DNA from: a virus
Strand: one strand, 5' to 3'
DNA: 29,013 bases
Virus record (IMG/VR): IMGVR_UViG_3300021440_000094
Location: 1 to 29,013 of that record
Part shown: piece by piece, positions 23,023 through 29,013 of the stretch
How positions within the stretch are numbered: position 1 is the first letter of the stretch
Layout: every line of letters begins with the position of its first letter
The notes under the pieces: generated by a model
Seen by the model: the letters and a program-made list of their open reading frames with translations, nothing else
Told to the model about the DNA's origin: nothing
Databases searched by the model: none
Translations under genes and position numbers: made by a program

Positions 23023-25053
23023 ATGACTACCCCGACGACCGCAGCCGTCCCGAGCAACGCTTCGGCGGATCTGCTCTTCAACGCCGAGAAGCTCGACGAG
23101 GTCTTGAACTCGTCGGCCCTCGCGTACTTCGACCGGCTCGGCGTCTCGCGCCTGACGGTGGCTGGCGCAATGGCTCGGATCTCGGCGGTCAACCCGCGTG
23201 GTACATGGGCGACTGCAACGCTCTACGCGGCGCGCGACGTGGTCCAGAGCTCGGGGACGTGGTACATCGCCCTCGACACGCACACCTCGGGCGCGACCTT
23301 CGCAGGTGATCAGACGGCGCACTGGCGCGTCTACCAAGGCGTCGTCGGGACGGACCTCTCCGACGTCGCGAGCGCGGTCAAGGGGCCGGCGCTGGTCGGC
23401 TTCAACCCGGCCCTGAACTACGCAGCGCAGACCCTCGGCGGCGCAGTCCTTCACGGTGCGCTGGCCCTGAGCCAGTTCACCGGCGCAGACCCGACAGGCG
23501 TCGGAGACAGCACGAGCGCGATCAACACCGCGCTCTCTGTCGCGAACACGCTGCGCACGCGCCTCCTCATCGATGGCCGCTATCGCTACACATCGCAGAT
23601 CGTGCCTCCGGCGCGCACGCAGCTGATCGGCGTCGGGCACACGAGCGATGCGTCGACCGGTGGCCGATCCCTGTCGTGCCTGATCAAAGACTTCAGCGGC
23701 TCGGCGGGCTTCCTGTTCAGCGGCGACGACTGCGCGGCGACCGGAGTTCAGTTCGACTCGGTGGCCGCGCGCACCGGTGACGGCGTGCAGATCACGGGCT
23801 CGCGCTTCCGCGGCACGTCATGCGCGAGCACGAACGCCGGGCAGGATGCCTGGCGCATCGGCGCCGACTCGGGCTCCTTCAACGCGAACCTCTGGAAGCT
23901 CGACGGCTGCGTCGGCCTCTCGGCTGGTCGGCATGGCCTCTACGTGCATGACCCGGCCGTTCCGTCCGACGTCAACGGCGGCGTCTGCATCGCGTTCGAT
24001 GGCCGCAACTGCGGCGGCGATGGCATCCGCGAGGGCGCGTCGACCTGGAACACCTACCTCGGGATCGTCTGCCAGACGAACCTTGGCGCCGGGTTCCGCA
24101 TCACCAGCGCGTCGCGCGGCTGTGCCGTTCGTGGTGGCGACATCGAGGGCAACGCACTGGCCGCCTTCACCGGCTCGATCAGCGGGACGACCCTCACCGT
24201 CACCGCGGTCTCTTCCGGGGCGCTGGCGATCGGCTCGCTTCTCGTGAGCGTGACTGCGGGGCTCGTCCAGACCGGAACCTACATCACCGCTCTGGGCACC
24301 GGCACGGGCGGCACGGGCACCTACACGGTGAACCTGACCCAGACCGTCGCCTCGACTGCAATCACTTCGAACATCAACGGCCTGGTCGAAGCCGGTTCGC
24401 TTTCGCACGACATCGCGGGCAGCTTCTACGGCGGCGCGGCTTCGACATGGTTCGACGCGAGCGGCATCGACGGCGGGAACTCGATCAGCAACTTCGACAA
24501 CTCGATCTCGAAGCTCGCGCGCGGCGCCTGGATGGTGCTGCACAACCTGCTCGCCGGTGGCGCTGCGGCCGTCGACTTCTGGGCCGAGACCTTCAACGTC
24601 GGCCGCATCAGCGCGACGAAGACCGGCACCAACGGCGGCGAGGTCCGGGTTCGCACGAAGCGCGACTCGGGAGGCGTTGCGACGTCGGCCATCTTCTGGG
24701 ACAGCCTGCAGCGCACCATCACGCGCGCCGCGCTGGCCGAGACGAACGTCGGCGTCACCTACTCGCCGAGCATGACGATCGACGCATCGCTCGGCAACCG
24801 CTTCCAGGTCACGGCGAACAACGCAACGGCGTTCACTTTCAACGCGCCGACGAACCCATCGGACGGCCAGCGCTTGACGATCTGCCTGCGCAATGCCTCC
24901 GGCGGTGCGCTCGGCACGATCACCTGGAACGCGGTCTTCAAGATGGCCGCATGGACCAGCCCGGCGACCGCGTTCTCGCGCTCGATCACGTTCCGCTATG
25001 ACGGCGCGTCGTGGATCGAGGAAGCGCGCACGCCGGCCGACGTGCCGAACTGA
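23023..25053 (+). CDS. Tailspike 2: beta-helix spike with chitin-binding-like N-terminal module
   Basis: A 676-residue protein from ATG 23023. Residues 15-55 ([35 protein letters not shown]) are an N-terminal anchor typical of tailspikes. Residues ~58-105 ([37 protein letters not shown]) look like a CBM5/12-type carbohydrate-binding module. Residues ~155-370 are a pectin-lyase-type beta helix starting with [13 protein letters not shown]. Residues 381-449 are an inserted [14 protein letters not shown]-type module common in high-GC phages. The end is a jelly-roll-like domain. Its anchor differs from that of tailspike 1, so two spikes with different receptors are likely. Catalytic residues cannot be named from sequence. 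Confidence 0.8.
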   Translation: MTTPTTAAVPSNASADLLFNAEKLDEVLNSSALAYFDRLGVSRLTVAGAMARISAVNPRGTWATATLYAARDVVQSSGTWYIALDTHTSGATFAGDQTAHWRVYQGVVGTDLSDVASAVKGPALVGFNPALNYAAQTLGGAVLHGALALSQFTGADPTGVGDSTSAINTALSVANTLRTRLLIDGRYRYTSQIVPPARTQLIGVGHTSDASTGGRSLSCLIKDFSGSAGFLFSGDDCAATGVQFDSVAARTGDGVQITGSRFRGTSCASTNAGQDAWRIGADSGSFNANLWKLDGCVGLSAGRHGLYVHDPAVPSDVNGGVCIAFDGRNCGGDGIREGASTWNTYLGIVCQTNLGAGFRITSASRGCAVRGGDIEGNALAAFTGSISGTTLTVTAVSSGALAIGSLLVSVTAGLVQTGTYITALGTGTGGTGTYTVNLTQTVASTAITSNINGLVEAGSLSHDIAGSFYGGAASTWFDASGIDGGNSISNFDNSISKLARGAWMVLHNLLAGGAAAVDFWAETFNVGRISATKTGTNGGEVRVRTKRDSGGVATSAIFWDSLQRTITRAALAETNVGVTYSPSMTIDASLGNRFQVTANNATAFTFNAPTNPSDGQRLTICLRNASGGALGTITWNAVFKMAAWTSPATAFSRSITFRYDGASWIEEARTPADVPN

Positions 25054-25076
25054 TCGTGATCGGCATCGGCGGAACG

Positions 25077-25289
25077 ATGGCAGACGAAACCGTGCAGCAC
25101 CGCGCACCGTCCGGGCGTCCGCTGCCGCAGCCGACCAAGTTGGGGCGCGTCTGCGTGCGGCGGCGTTGGCTGAAGGTCGGCCCGGAGCAACACCTGCTCA
25201 CGGCCTTCTCGAAGGCAATCGCGGCGCGTGCTTCCGAAGCTGATCCAGACGCGGTGCGCCGCGACCCATTCAACCGGAGAGAAGCATGA
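25077..25289 (+). CDS. Small basic protein, unknown function
   Basis: A 70-residue protein from ATG 25077; GTG 25056 in the same frame is an alternative that would add 7 residues and sits 2 nt after the tailspike stop. The protein is basic and Arg-rich with no membrane segment or recognised motif. It overlaps the next gene by ATGA, which is the main support for it being real, as all seven genes in this stretch are joined in that way. No function is suggested. Confidence 0.5.
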   Translation: MADETVQHRAPSGRPLPQPTKLGRVCVRRRWLKVGPEQHLLTAFSKAIAARASEADPDAVRRDPFNRREA

Positions 25290-25471
25290 ACCTCGTGAAC
25301 GTCCTGATCTCGATCGCGCTGATCCTGCTGGTCGGGGTGGCGGTGCTGGCGTGGGCGGCTGTCTCCCGGCGCCGCGTCGACCGGCTGGCGGCGCACGAGG
25401 ACACGCGGCCGGCGATGCCCGAGGCGCGCGTCAGGCCGAAGGACGGCCCCGGGCCCTACCGGCCGAAGTGA
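25286..25471 (+). CDS. Single-span membrane protein (lysis-region)
   Basis: A 61-residue protein from ATG 25286, overlapping its neighbours at both ends. Residues 5-27 are a strong membrane segment (VLISIALILLVGVAVLAWAA), followed by Arg residues and a Pro/Arg-rich C-terminal tail. This gives an N-terminal anchor and a soluble tail. It lacks the coiled coil expected for an inner-membrane spanin, so the role is uncertain; it may be an accessory lysis or membrane protein. Confidence 0.6.
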   Translation: MNLVNVLISIALILLVGVAVLAWAAVSRRRVDRLAAHEDTRPAMPEARVRPKDGPGPYRPK

Positions 25472-25821
25472 TGCGGCGCGACCCGATCAACCCGCTGGCG
25501 CTGCTCGTTGGCCTGATCCTCGCCTTCACGGCCTGGAACGCCTTCGACGACAAGCCGCGGGCCTTCTACCACTGCATGGCGCTGCTTGGCGTCGGGCTCA
25601 TGCTGGCGATCGGCTGGCGTGCGCACAAGCGCCTGGCGGTCGTGTGCGCATACGGGGTCTTCCTTTACGGCTCGACGAGCGCGTGCGACCTTTCCTACTT
25701 CAAAGAGGCGAACGGCTGGCAGTACATGTGCGATGCCGGCACGAGCGCCCCAGTGTCGGCTATCACCCTAGCCGTTGGCGTGTTGATCGCGGGATGGCTA
25801 CTAGGGGGCCGTGATGGCTGA
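25471..25821 (+). CDS. Four-span membrane protein (lysis-region)
   Basis: A 116-residue protein from ATG 25471, sharing one base with the preceding stop (TGATG). Four likely membrane segments: residues 8-25, 32-49, 54-71 and 93-112. Three Cys (35, 59, 72) plus Cys87 in a loop (YFKEANGWQYMC) are notable for a short membrane protein. It might be a holin partner or an antiholin, or a superinfection-exclusion protein; I do not recognise the family. Overlap with the following holin candidate (8 bases) suggests coordinated expression. Confidence 0.6.
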   Translation: MRRDPINPLALLVGLILAFTAWNAFDDKPRAFYHCMALLGVGLMLAIGWRAHKRLAVVCAYGVFLYGSTSACDLSYFKEANGWQYMCDAGTSAPVSAITLAVGVLIAGWLLGGRDG

Positions 25822-26188
25822 CGTAACGACGACTGCAACCGATGCAGTCGGGGCTGGAATTCTCGCCGGGGTCGTCGCAACGACTGGCGTCGATCCGCAG
25901 GTGTTGATCTACACCGGGATGGGAGCGACCCTCGGCATGGGCGCGGCGCCGCCGGCCGGCAGGTTCCGTGCCGTCTGCATGTTTGCTGCCGTCACGCTGC
26001 TCGGCGCAGCGCTCGGGCACTTCGTCGAGCATCACTTCTACCCGGGTGAGCTGGCCGTCCGCAACCTGTCGGGAGGCGTGGCGGCGGCGCTGGCTTACCC
26101 GATCCTCGGCGCCATGATGGCGAACGTCCCGCCGTTCATCGCCAGCGCACTCGACGGCTTGCTGCGACTTCTGAGGCTGAAGGCATGA
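25814..26188 (+). CDS. Putative holin
   Basis: A 124-residue protein. ATG 25814 is chosen over GTG 25811 because AGGGGG at 25803-25808 lies 5 nt upstream. Three likely membrane segments (about residues 12-42, 52-70 and 84-105) and a short basic C terminus (LRLLRLKA) fit a class I holin, which forms holes in the inner membrane at lysis. Position after the spike genes and size support the call. No family-specific motif is visible, so this rests on topology and context. Confidence 0.6.
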   Translation: MADVTTTATDAVGAGILAGVVATTGVDPQVLIYTGMGATLGMGAAPPAGRFRAVCMFAAVTLLGAALGHFVEHHFYPGELAVRNLSGGVAAALAYPILGAMMANVPPFIASALDGLLRLLRLKA

Positions 26189-26511
26189 CGACTCTCGACG
26201 CTGCTGTTGTGCTCCTGTCCGTGTCGGCTACCGGCGCGATGCTGTGCCGCCTGGACGCGCTCAAGTTCAGCGAGCATCGGGTGGAAGTCATCGCGCTGCA
26301 CATGCTGCTCGCGTGGGTGTCGATCGTCTCGGGCGTCCATGCGTGGGAGGGGGCGACCGACACGCAGGACGTGCTCGGGCCACTGGTTACGCTGTGCTGG
26401 GTCGTCGTGAGCCTGCCCACGTGGAGCGACGGGCCGCCGCGCAATGCGTCCAGCCGGCCGATGCCGTTGGACGATGACGACCTCGACCGCTACATCGGGG
26501 GCGGCGCGTGA
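26185..26511 (+). CDS. Small membrane protein, second holin-like candidate
   Basis: A 108-residue protein from ATG 26185 (ATGA overlap with the putative holin). Membrane segments near residues 5-22, 34-54 and 62-80, then an acidic C-terminal tail (PLDDDDLDRYIGGG). Paired small membrane genes in lysis cassettes are often holin and antiholin; the acidic tail, unlike the basic tail of the upstream protein, would suit an opposing partner. This is inference from context only. Confidence 0.55.
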   Translation: MTTLDAAVVLLSVSATGAMLCRLDALKFSEHRVEVIALHMLLAWVSIVSGVHAWEGATDTQDVLGPLVTLCWVVVSLPTWSDGPPRNASSRPMPLDDDDLDRYIGGGA

Positions 26512-26981
26512 AGGCCTGGCCGCTTCTGGCCTTGCTGCTGGCGGCACCTGGCGGTGCTCAGGTGCTGAACCCGGCCGTCACGCAGGCCACCATCGGCGAC
26601 ACGATCTGCAAGCCCGGCTGGGCAGCCAGCGTGCGCCCGTCGACCAGCTACACCGGCAAGGTGAAGCGCCGCCTCTTCCGATCGGCGCTCGAGGCCGGCG
26701 AGGTGCGCGACGGCGAGGACATCGACGACTTCGAACTCGACCACAACGCGCCGCTGGTCCTCGGAGGCCACCCGCGCAGCCTGGACAACCTGCGGTTGCA
26801 GCGCTGGGAAGGACCGGACGGCGCCTTCGCGAAGGATGCCGTCGAGCGCCGGATGCGCGACATGGTGTGCCGCGGCCAGATCGACCTGCTGCGCGCGCAG
26901 GTCTGCATGGTGACGGACTGGAAAGCCTGCTCGGGGAATCCGAAGGGCGGCGACCCCATCGTGAAGGAGAGAACGGAATGA
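26508..26981 (+). CDS. Exported HNH-type nuclease-like protein
   Basis: A 157-residue protein starting at GTG 26508 (overlap GTGA with the previous stop). Residues 1-18 form a signal peptide (MKAWPLLALLLAAPGGAQ). The mature part begins NPAVTQATIGDTICKPGW and has ELDHNAPLVLGG (Asp78, His79) and Asn94 (LDNLRL), matching the HNH pattern of a bacterial secreted family I know as HNH-like proteins with an ELDHxxPL..GG signature. Four Cys (34, 121, 133, 141) could form disulfides, in line with the periplasm. Activity is not proven. In a lysis-region position it may instead be a lysogeny-expressed cargo gene, for instance against incoming phage DNA. Confidence 0.7.
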   Translation: MKAWPLLALLLAAPGGAQVLNPAVTQATIGDTICKPGWAASVRPSTSYTGKVKRRLFRSALEAGEVRDGEDIDDFELDHNAPLVLGGHPRSLDNLRLQRWEGPDGAFAKDAVERRMRDMVCRGQIDLLRAQVCMVTDWKACSGNPKGGDPIVKERTE

Positions 26982-27253
26982 GCGAACGTCGCGAGTGCAT
27001 CGCCTGCGGGCGAGCGGGTCATCTGTCCGACGCCTGCCCGCGCAAGCTGTGGCGGTTCCCGGTCGTCCTGGCCGCCGCGCTGCTGGCCGGCTGCTCCACC
27101 GTCACCGGCGTGCGCGATCACGTGCTCGAGCAGGCCCAGCCGACCATCGTTCACGACGGCGAAGGCCGCGCCTGGATCTGGATGCGCGGCATGGTGCCGA
27201 CAGTCGTCATGCGGCTGAAAGAGGCCGACAGGACCGAGCCGACGAAGCCCTGA
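26978..27253 (+). CDS. Zinc-knuckle protein with lipobox (spanin-like?)
   Basis: A 91-residue protein from ATG 26978 (ATGA overlap). Residues 7-20 form an exact CCHC zinc knuckle (Cys7, Cys10, His15, Cys20: C-x2-C-x4-H-x4-C). Immediately after come a basic stretch, a hydrophobic segment (residues 27-38) and a lipobox LLAGC (Cys39). No in-frame ATG or GTG lies between, so both parts belong to one product. The C-terminal 50 residues (after Cys39) are short, with two Trp near residues 67-69. An outer-membrane spanin is possible, but no matching inner-membrane partner is clear. The combination is unusual; if processed as a lipoprotein, the knuckle would be cleaved off. Confidence 0.6.
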   Translation: MSERRECIACGRAGHLSDACPRKLWRFPVVLAAALLAGCSTVTGVRDHVLEQAQPTIVHDGEGRAWIWMRGMVPTVVMRLKEADRTEPTKP

Positions 27254-27256
27254 AGG

Positions 27257-27322
27257 CTGTCCAACGAAAGCGCCGAGAGGCGCGCAGAACCTGGCGCGAT
27301 TCCAGCCTCGGAAGTTGGACAG
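27257..27322. repeat. Inverted repeat, putative integrase arm sites (left)
   Basis: CTGTCCAAC (27257-27265) and GTTGGACAG (27314-27322) form a perfect 9-bp inverted repeat separated by 48 nt. Related sites occur on the other side of the core. Confidence 0.5.
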
Positions 27323-27358
27323 ATCGGCCTGCAACCCGCGCCGTTGCGTGATTGCGCG

Positions 27359-27408
27359 GCAGCCTTCTAAGCAGCAGGTCGGGGGTTCGAGTCCCTCCGG
27401 GCAGGCCA
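27359..27408 (+). other. att core: 3' part of tRNA-Arg(UCU)
   Basis: The sequence reads as a tRNA from the anticodon arm to the 3' CCA. The loop CTTCTAA is 27364-27370 with anticodon TCT at 27366-27368, the variable region AGGTC, T-stem 27381-27385 paired with 27393-27397, T-loop TTCGAGT at 27386-27392, acceptor strand CGGGCAG, then G and CCA at 27406-27408. The anticodon stem pairs at four of five positions (A-A mismatch at 27361/27373). No D-arm or 5' acceptor strand is found upstream, so it is a fragment that would restore the host tRNA upon integration. Homology with the host likely starts near 27362. Confidence 0.8.
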
Positions 27409-27409
27409 G

Positions 27410-27422
27410 AATCAATGACTTA
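27410..27422 (+). promoter_or_regulatory. Predicted IHF binding site
   Basis: AATCAATGACTTA matches the IHF consensus WATCAANNNNTTR at every defined position and starts 2 nt after the core CCA, where a bend between core and arm sites is expected. Predicted from consensus match only. Confidence 0.6.
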
Positions 27423-27443
27423 GCGTGTCTCGTGCACGCAACG

Positions 27444-27470
27444 TGTCCAAGATTCCGCGCCACGTCCAAT
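27444..27470 (+). repeat. Direct repeat, putative integrase arm sites (right)
   Basis: TGTCCAAG (27444-27451) and CGTCCAAT (27463-27470) share GTCCAA with the left-hand sites and have the same orientation as 27257-27265. They lie just beyond the integrase stop codon. Confidence 0.45.
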
Positions 27471-27471
27471 T

Positions 27472-28458
27472 TCAGCGCGTCGGCTTGACCTTCCGCGCGT
27501 ACTTCCCTTCGACGTAGTGCCGCGTCATCCGCTCGCCCTTGTGGCCGAGCAGGCGCTGCGCCGCGCGCATGTCCTCGTCGTCGCCGAGCGCGTCGACGCC
27601 GGCCCGACCGCGCAGGTCGTGGATGTGCAGATCCTCGATGCCGGCGCGCTCGCACGCGCGCACCCAGGCCGATCGGATGCCGGCATAGCGGTAGCCTCGG
27701 CCGCTCTGGGTCTTCAGGACGTGGCCGATCTTGTCGCCGCGTTCGCACGCCTTGATGGCGGCGCGCAGGGCCGGCGTCCATTCGACGAGAAGCTTCGTGC
27801 TGCCCTGTCCCTTGCCCTGATCGAACAGGATGCCGGCATCGGTCACGTCCTGCCACCGCATGCCGATCAGGTCGCCGATGCGCTGGCCGGTGAGCAGCGC
27901 GAGTTCGATCATCTGCACCAGCGCCTCGCCGTTGCGGCTCTGCTTCAGCGCTGCGGCCTTCACCACCTTCACCTCGGCGTCGGTGACGATGCGGTGCCGG
28001 CCGACGACCTTCTTCGGCGCGATGTTGTCGACCGGATTGTGCCCTTCACGCAGGCCATCGAGAGCGGCGAACGCGAGCACCTGGCGCAGCATGGTTCGGT
28101 GCATGTTGTGCGTCCGCGGCGTCGCGGCGTAGCGGCGCAGGTACTCGGCGGCGACCGGCGTCGTGATGTCGGCCGGAGAGAACTCGGCGAAAGCGTTCGC
28201 CATCTCGTCGGCGATCCGCTCCTGATCGGCGGCGGTCTTATCGGCCCAGTCGGCGCGCTTCTCGTCGAGCCAGCGCGTCAGGACGGCCGGCATGCGGTTC
28301 CGGTTCGACTCGCGCTCTCCTAGCGCCGCGAGGGCGCGGTACATCGCCGGCAGGCCTTCACGCTCGGCGGAGAGCCGGATCCACTTCCCGGCCGGCGTGA
28401 CGAAGTAGTACGCGCCGTGCCGGAGGTAGACGCGCCGGGGCATGTCGCTGCGGGTCAT
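27472..28458 (-). CDS. int: Tyrosine-type integrase
   Basis: A 328-residue protein on the - strand; ATG at 28458 overlaps the DUF4224 stop (ATGA). It has the full catalytic set of tyrosine recombinases: Arg193 (TGQRIGDL), Lys222 (GSTKLLVE), His280 and Arg283 (HDLRGRAG), His306 (LLGHKG) and Tyr315 (RHYVEGKY). Residues 1-55 resemble an arm-binding domain, and about 60-150 the core-binding SAM-like domain. It should catalyse integration at the adjacent tRNA-Arg(UCU) core and excision with a directionality factor. The gene ends 64 nt from the att core, the normal arrangement for tRNA-targeting phages. Confidence 0.95.
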   Translation of the reverse strand: MTRSDMPRRVYLRHGAYYFVTPAGKWIRLSAEREGLPAMYRALAALGERESNRNRMPAVLTRWLDEKRADWADKTAADQERIADEMANAFAEFSPADITTPVAAEYLRRYAATPRTHNMHRTMLRQVLAFAALDGLREGHNPVDNIAPKKVVGRHRIVTDAEVKVVKAAALKQSRNGEALVQMIELALLTGQRIGDLIGMRWQDVTDAGILFDQGKGQGSTKLLVEWTPALRAAIKACERGDKIGHVLKTQSGRGYRYAGIRSAWVRACERAGIEDLHIHDLRGRAGVDALGDDEDMRAAQRLLGHKGERMTRHYVEGKYARKVKPTR

Positions 28459-28688
28459 GCGGTGCGGAGCTTGGGAGGACGAAGGCGCGGCTGCGGCGCA
28501 TGCTGCTCTGCCGCCGCGGCGCCGGCTGCGACCGCATCATAGTGCGCTCGCTCGAGCACCACGCGGCCGAGGCGGTCACGGTACGCGCGCCAATAGCCGC
28601 GTCGGTGCAGGGCGGCCAGCTGCGCGGCCGGCTGGCGGTAGCCGGTGATCTCTTCGATCTGGTCTGGCGTTAGGGTCAGCATCGCCAT
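28455..28688 (-). CDS. DUF4224 protein (integrase-associated, possible excisionase)
   Basis: A 77-residue protein starting at ATG 28688 (ATG 28682 also possible), just after the stop of the Cys-rich gene. The N-terminal LTLTPDQIEEITGYRQPAAQ, then LHRRGYWRAYRDRLGRVVLER, match DUF4224, a short helix-turn-helix-like family almost always upstream of phage integrases in proteobacteria. The arrangement ATGA with int suggests co-expression. A role as DNA-binding directionality factor is reasonable but, to my knowledge, not firmly shown for the family. Confidence 0.8.
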   Translation of the reverse strand: MAMLTLTPDQIEEITGYRQPAAQLAALHRRGYWRAYRDRLGRVVLERAHYDAVAAGAAAAEQHAPQPRLRPPKLRTA

Positions 28689-28691
28689 CGC

Positions 28692-29000
28692 CTACAGGAA
28701 CCCTTCGCCGCCGCACTCTCGGCATGGCGCGTTGTCCCCGTGCATGCACCATCCCTGCCCATTGCACAGATCGTCGCAGCACTGGATGTCGTTGCCATCT
28801 CCGCCGCAGGCCCAGCACGTGACGAGATCGCCAAGGTAGCGTGCGTCGTCCTCGTCGTTCCAGTAGTGGTCATCGTTCCAGTGCTCCGGGTCCGGATCTG
28901 GAACGTAGGGAGCTACCGCGTCGCCCGGCTCGTAGCAGCCGAGCAGCTCGAGGTGGAACAGCGCGCGGCCTTCGTGGTCGAGAGGATGTTCCATGGCCAT
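28692..29000 (-). CDS. Cys-rich (DnaJ-like zinc motif) small protein
   Basis: A 102-residue protein from ATG at 29000 (ATG at 28994 also possible). The N-terminal half is acidic with aromatic residues (EHWNDDHYWNDEDDARY). The C-terminal half has CWACGGDG, a middle stretch CCDDLCNGQGWC, and CRECGGEG, close to the CxxCxGxG repeats of the DnaJ zinc domain. It probably binds zinc. Such short proteins occur in phage early or integration regions without known function. The start overlaps what looks like the stop of another gene (TGATG), so it belongs to a longer - strand operon. Confidence 0.65.
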   Translation of the reverse strand: MAMEHPLDHEGRALFHLELLGCYEPGDAVAPYVPDPDPEHWNDDHYWNDEDDARYLGDLVTCWACGGDGNDIQCCDDLCNGQGWCMHGDNAPCRECGGEGFL

Positions 29001-29013
29001 CAGAACAATTCCA
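29000..29013 (-). CDS. End of an upstream - strand gene (partial)
   Basis: On the - strand the last bases read GAA TTG TTC TGA, with TGA at 29002-29000 overlapping ATG of the Cys-rich gene. This is likely the 3' end of another gene outside the window (ending Glu-Leu-Phe). Only the overlap supports it; alternatively the Cys-rich frame itself extends further upstream. Confidence 0.25.

Larger units (their letters stand above)
27257..27470 (+). other. attP region: core, IHF site and arm-type repeats
   Basis: The 218-nt gap between the last + strand gene and the integrase stop holds all expected parts of a lambda-type attachment site. There is a tRNA 3' fragment (27359-27408), an IHF consensus (27410-27422), and CTGTCCAAC / GTTGGACAG on the left with TGTCCAAG and CGTCCAAT on the right. 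The gap also has a short hairpin (27270-27283, GCGCC-GAGA-GGCGC) with no T run, and a CGTGCACG palindrome at 27431-27438. No promoter or gene was found here. Confidence 0.75.

Noticed and set aside
27270-27283. Rho-independent terminator after the last + strand gene
   Set aside because: GCGCC-GAGA-GGCGC is only a 5-bp stem and no T run follows.
27332-27408. A complete tRNA-Arg gene
   Set aside because: Only the anticodon arm to CCA is tRNA-like; no D-arm or matching 5' acceptor strand is found upstream, and the anticodon stem has an A-A mismatch. It is an attachment core fragment.
1-29013. CRISPR arrays, rRNA genes, insertion sequences
   Set aside because: No short regular repeats with spacers, no rRNA-like sequence and no transposase or terminal inverted repeats were seen.

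Overview
The window is a 29-kb piece of a high-GC, temperate, tailed phage genome with a lambda-like long flexible tail (siphovirus gene order). The host is probably a GC-rich proteobacterium, with Betaproteobacteria (Burkholderiales or Rhodocyclales) my best guess. That guess rests on codon use, the families present (DUF1073 portal, DUF2213 protease, DUF6246, DUF1833, DUF4224 next to the integrase) and a tRNA-Arg(UCU) attachment core. No clear host gene is visible, and the terminase, replication and repressor genes lie outside the window.

Layout. From 1 to 5784 on the + strand is the head module: 3' end of the portal, two small genes, MuF-type head morphogenesis protein, protease/scaffold, a probable decoration protein, major capsid protein and a gp6-like connector. 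From 5816 to 11591 there is an unusual 5.8-kb block of bead-, lectin- and fibre-like proteins (glycine-rich protein, lectin-like protein, IPT domain plus nineteen 14-residue repeats). It sits between the first connector and the head-closure gene, where fibres are not normally found. From 11635 to 18192 come neck and tail genes: head closure, gp10-like, tail terminator, tail tube, assembly protein, tape measure, two minor tail proteins and an NlpC/P60 peptidase. From 18186 to 25053 are the TipJ-like tail tip and two beta-helix tailspikes. From 25077 to 27253 is a tightly overlapping row of seven small genes, mostly membrane or exported: holin candidates, a secreted HNH-type protein and a lipoprotein-like protein with a zinc knuckle. 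No recognisable endolysin is present.

From about 27257 to 27470 is what looks like an intact attP: a 3' tRNA-Arg(UCU) fragment as core, a perfect IHF consensus, and TGTCCAA-type repeats on both sides. The tyrosine integrase, a DUF4224 (excisionase-like) gene and a Cys-rich gene follow on the - strand. Phage genes on both sides of the core suggest an unintegrated genome (virion, episome or circular contig) rather than a prophage edge.

The most novel signal is a repeated 11-mer, CTYCSTAGCAT, seen six times, all on the + strand and ahead of module-leading genes. In three cases TAGCAT lies exactly 8 nt before an ATG that has no Shine-Dalgarno sequence, so it may be a phage late promoter making nearly leaderless transcripts. 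Family names come from recognition by eye; no database search was run.
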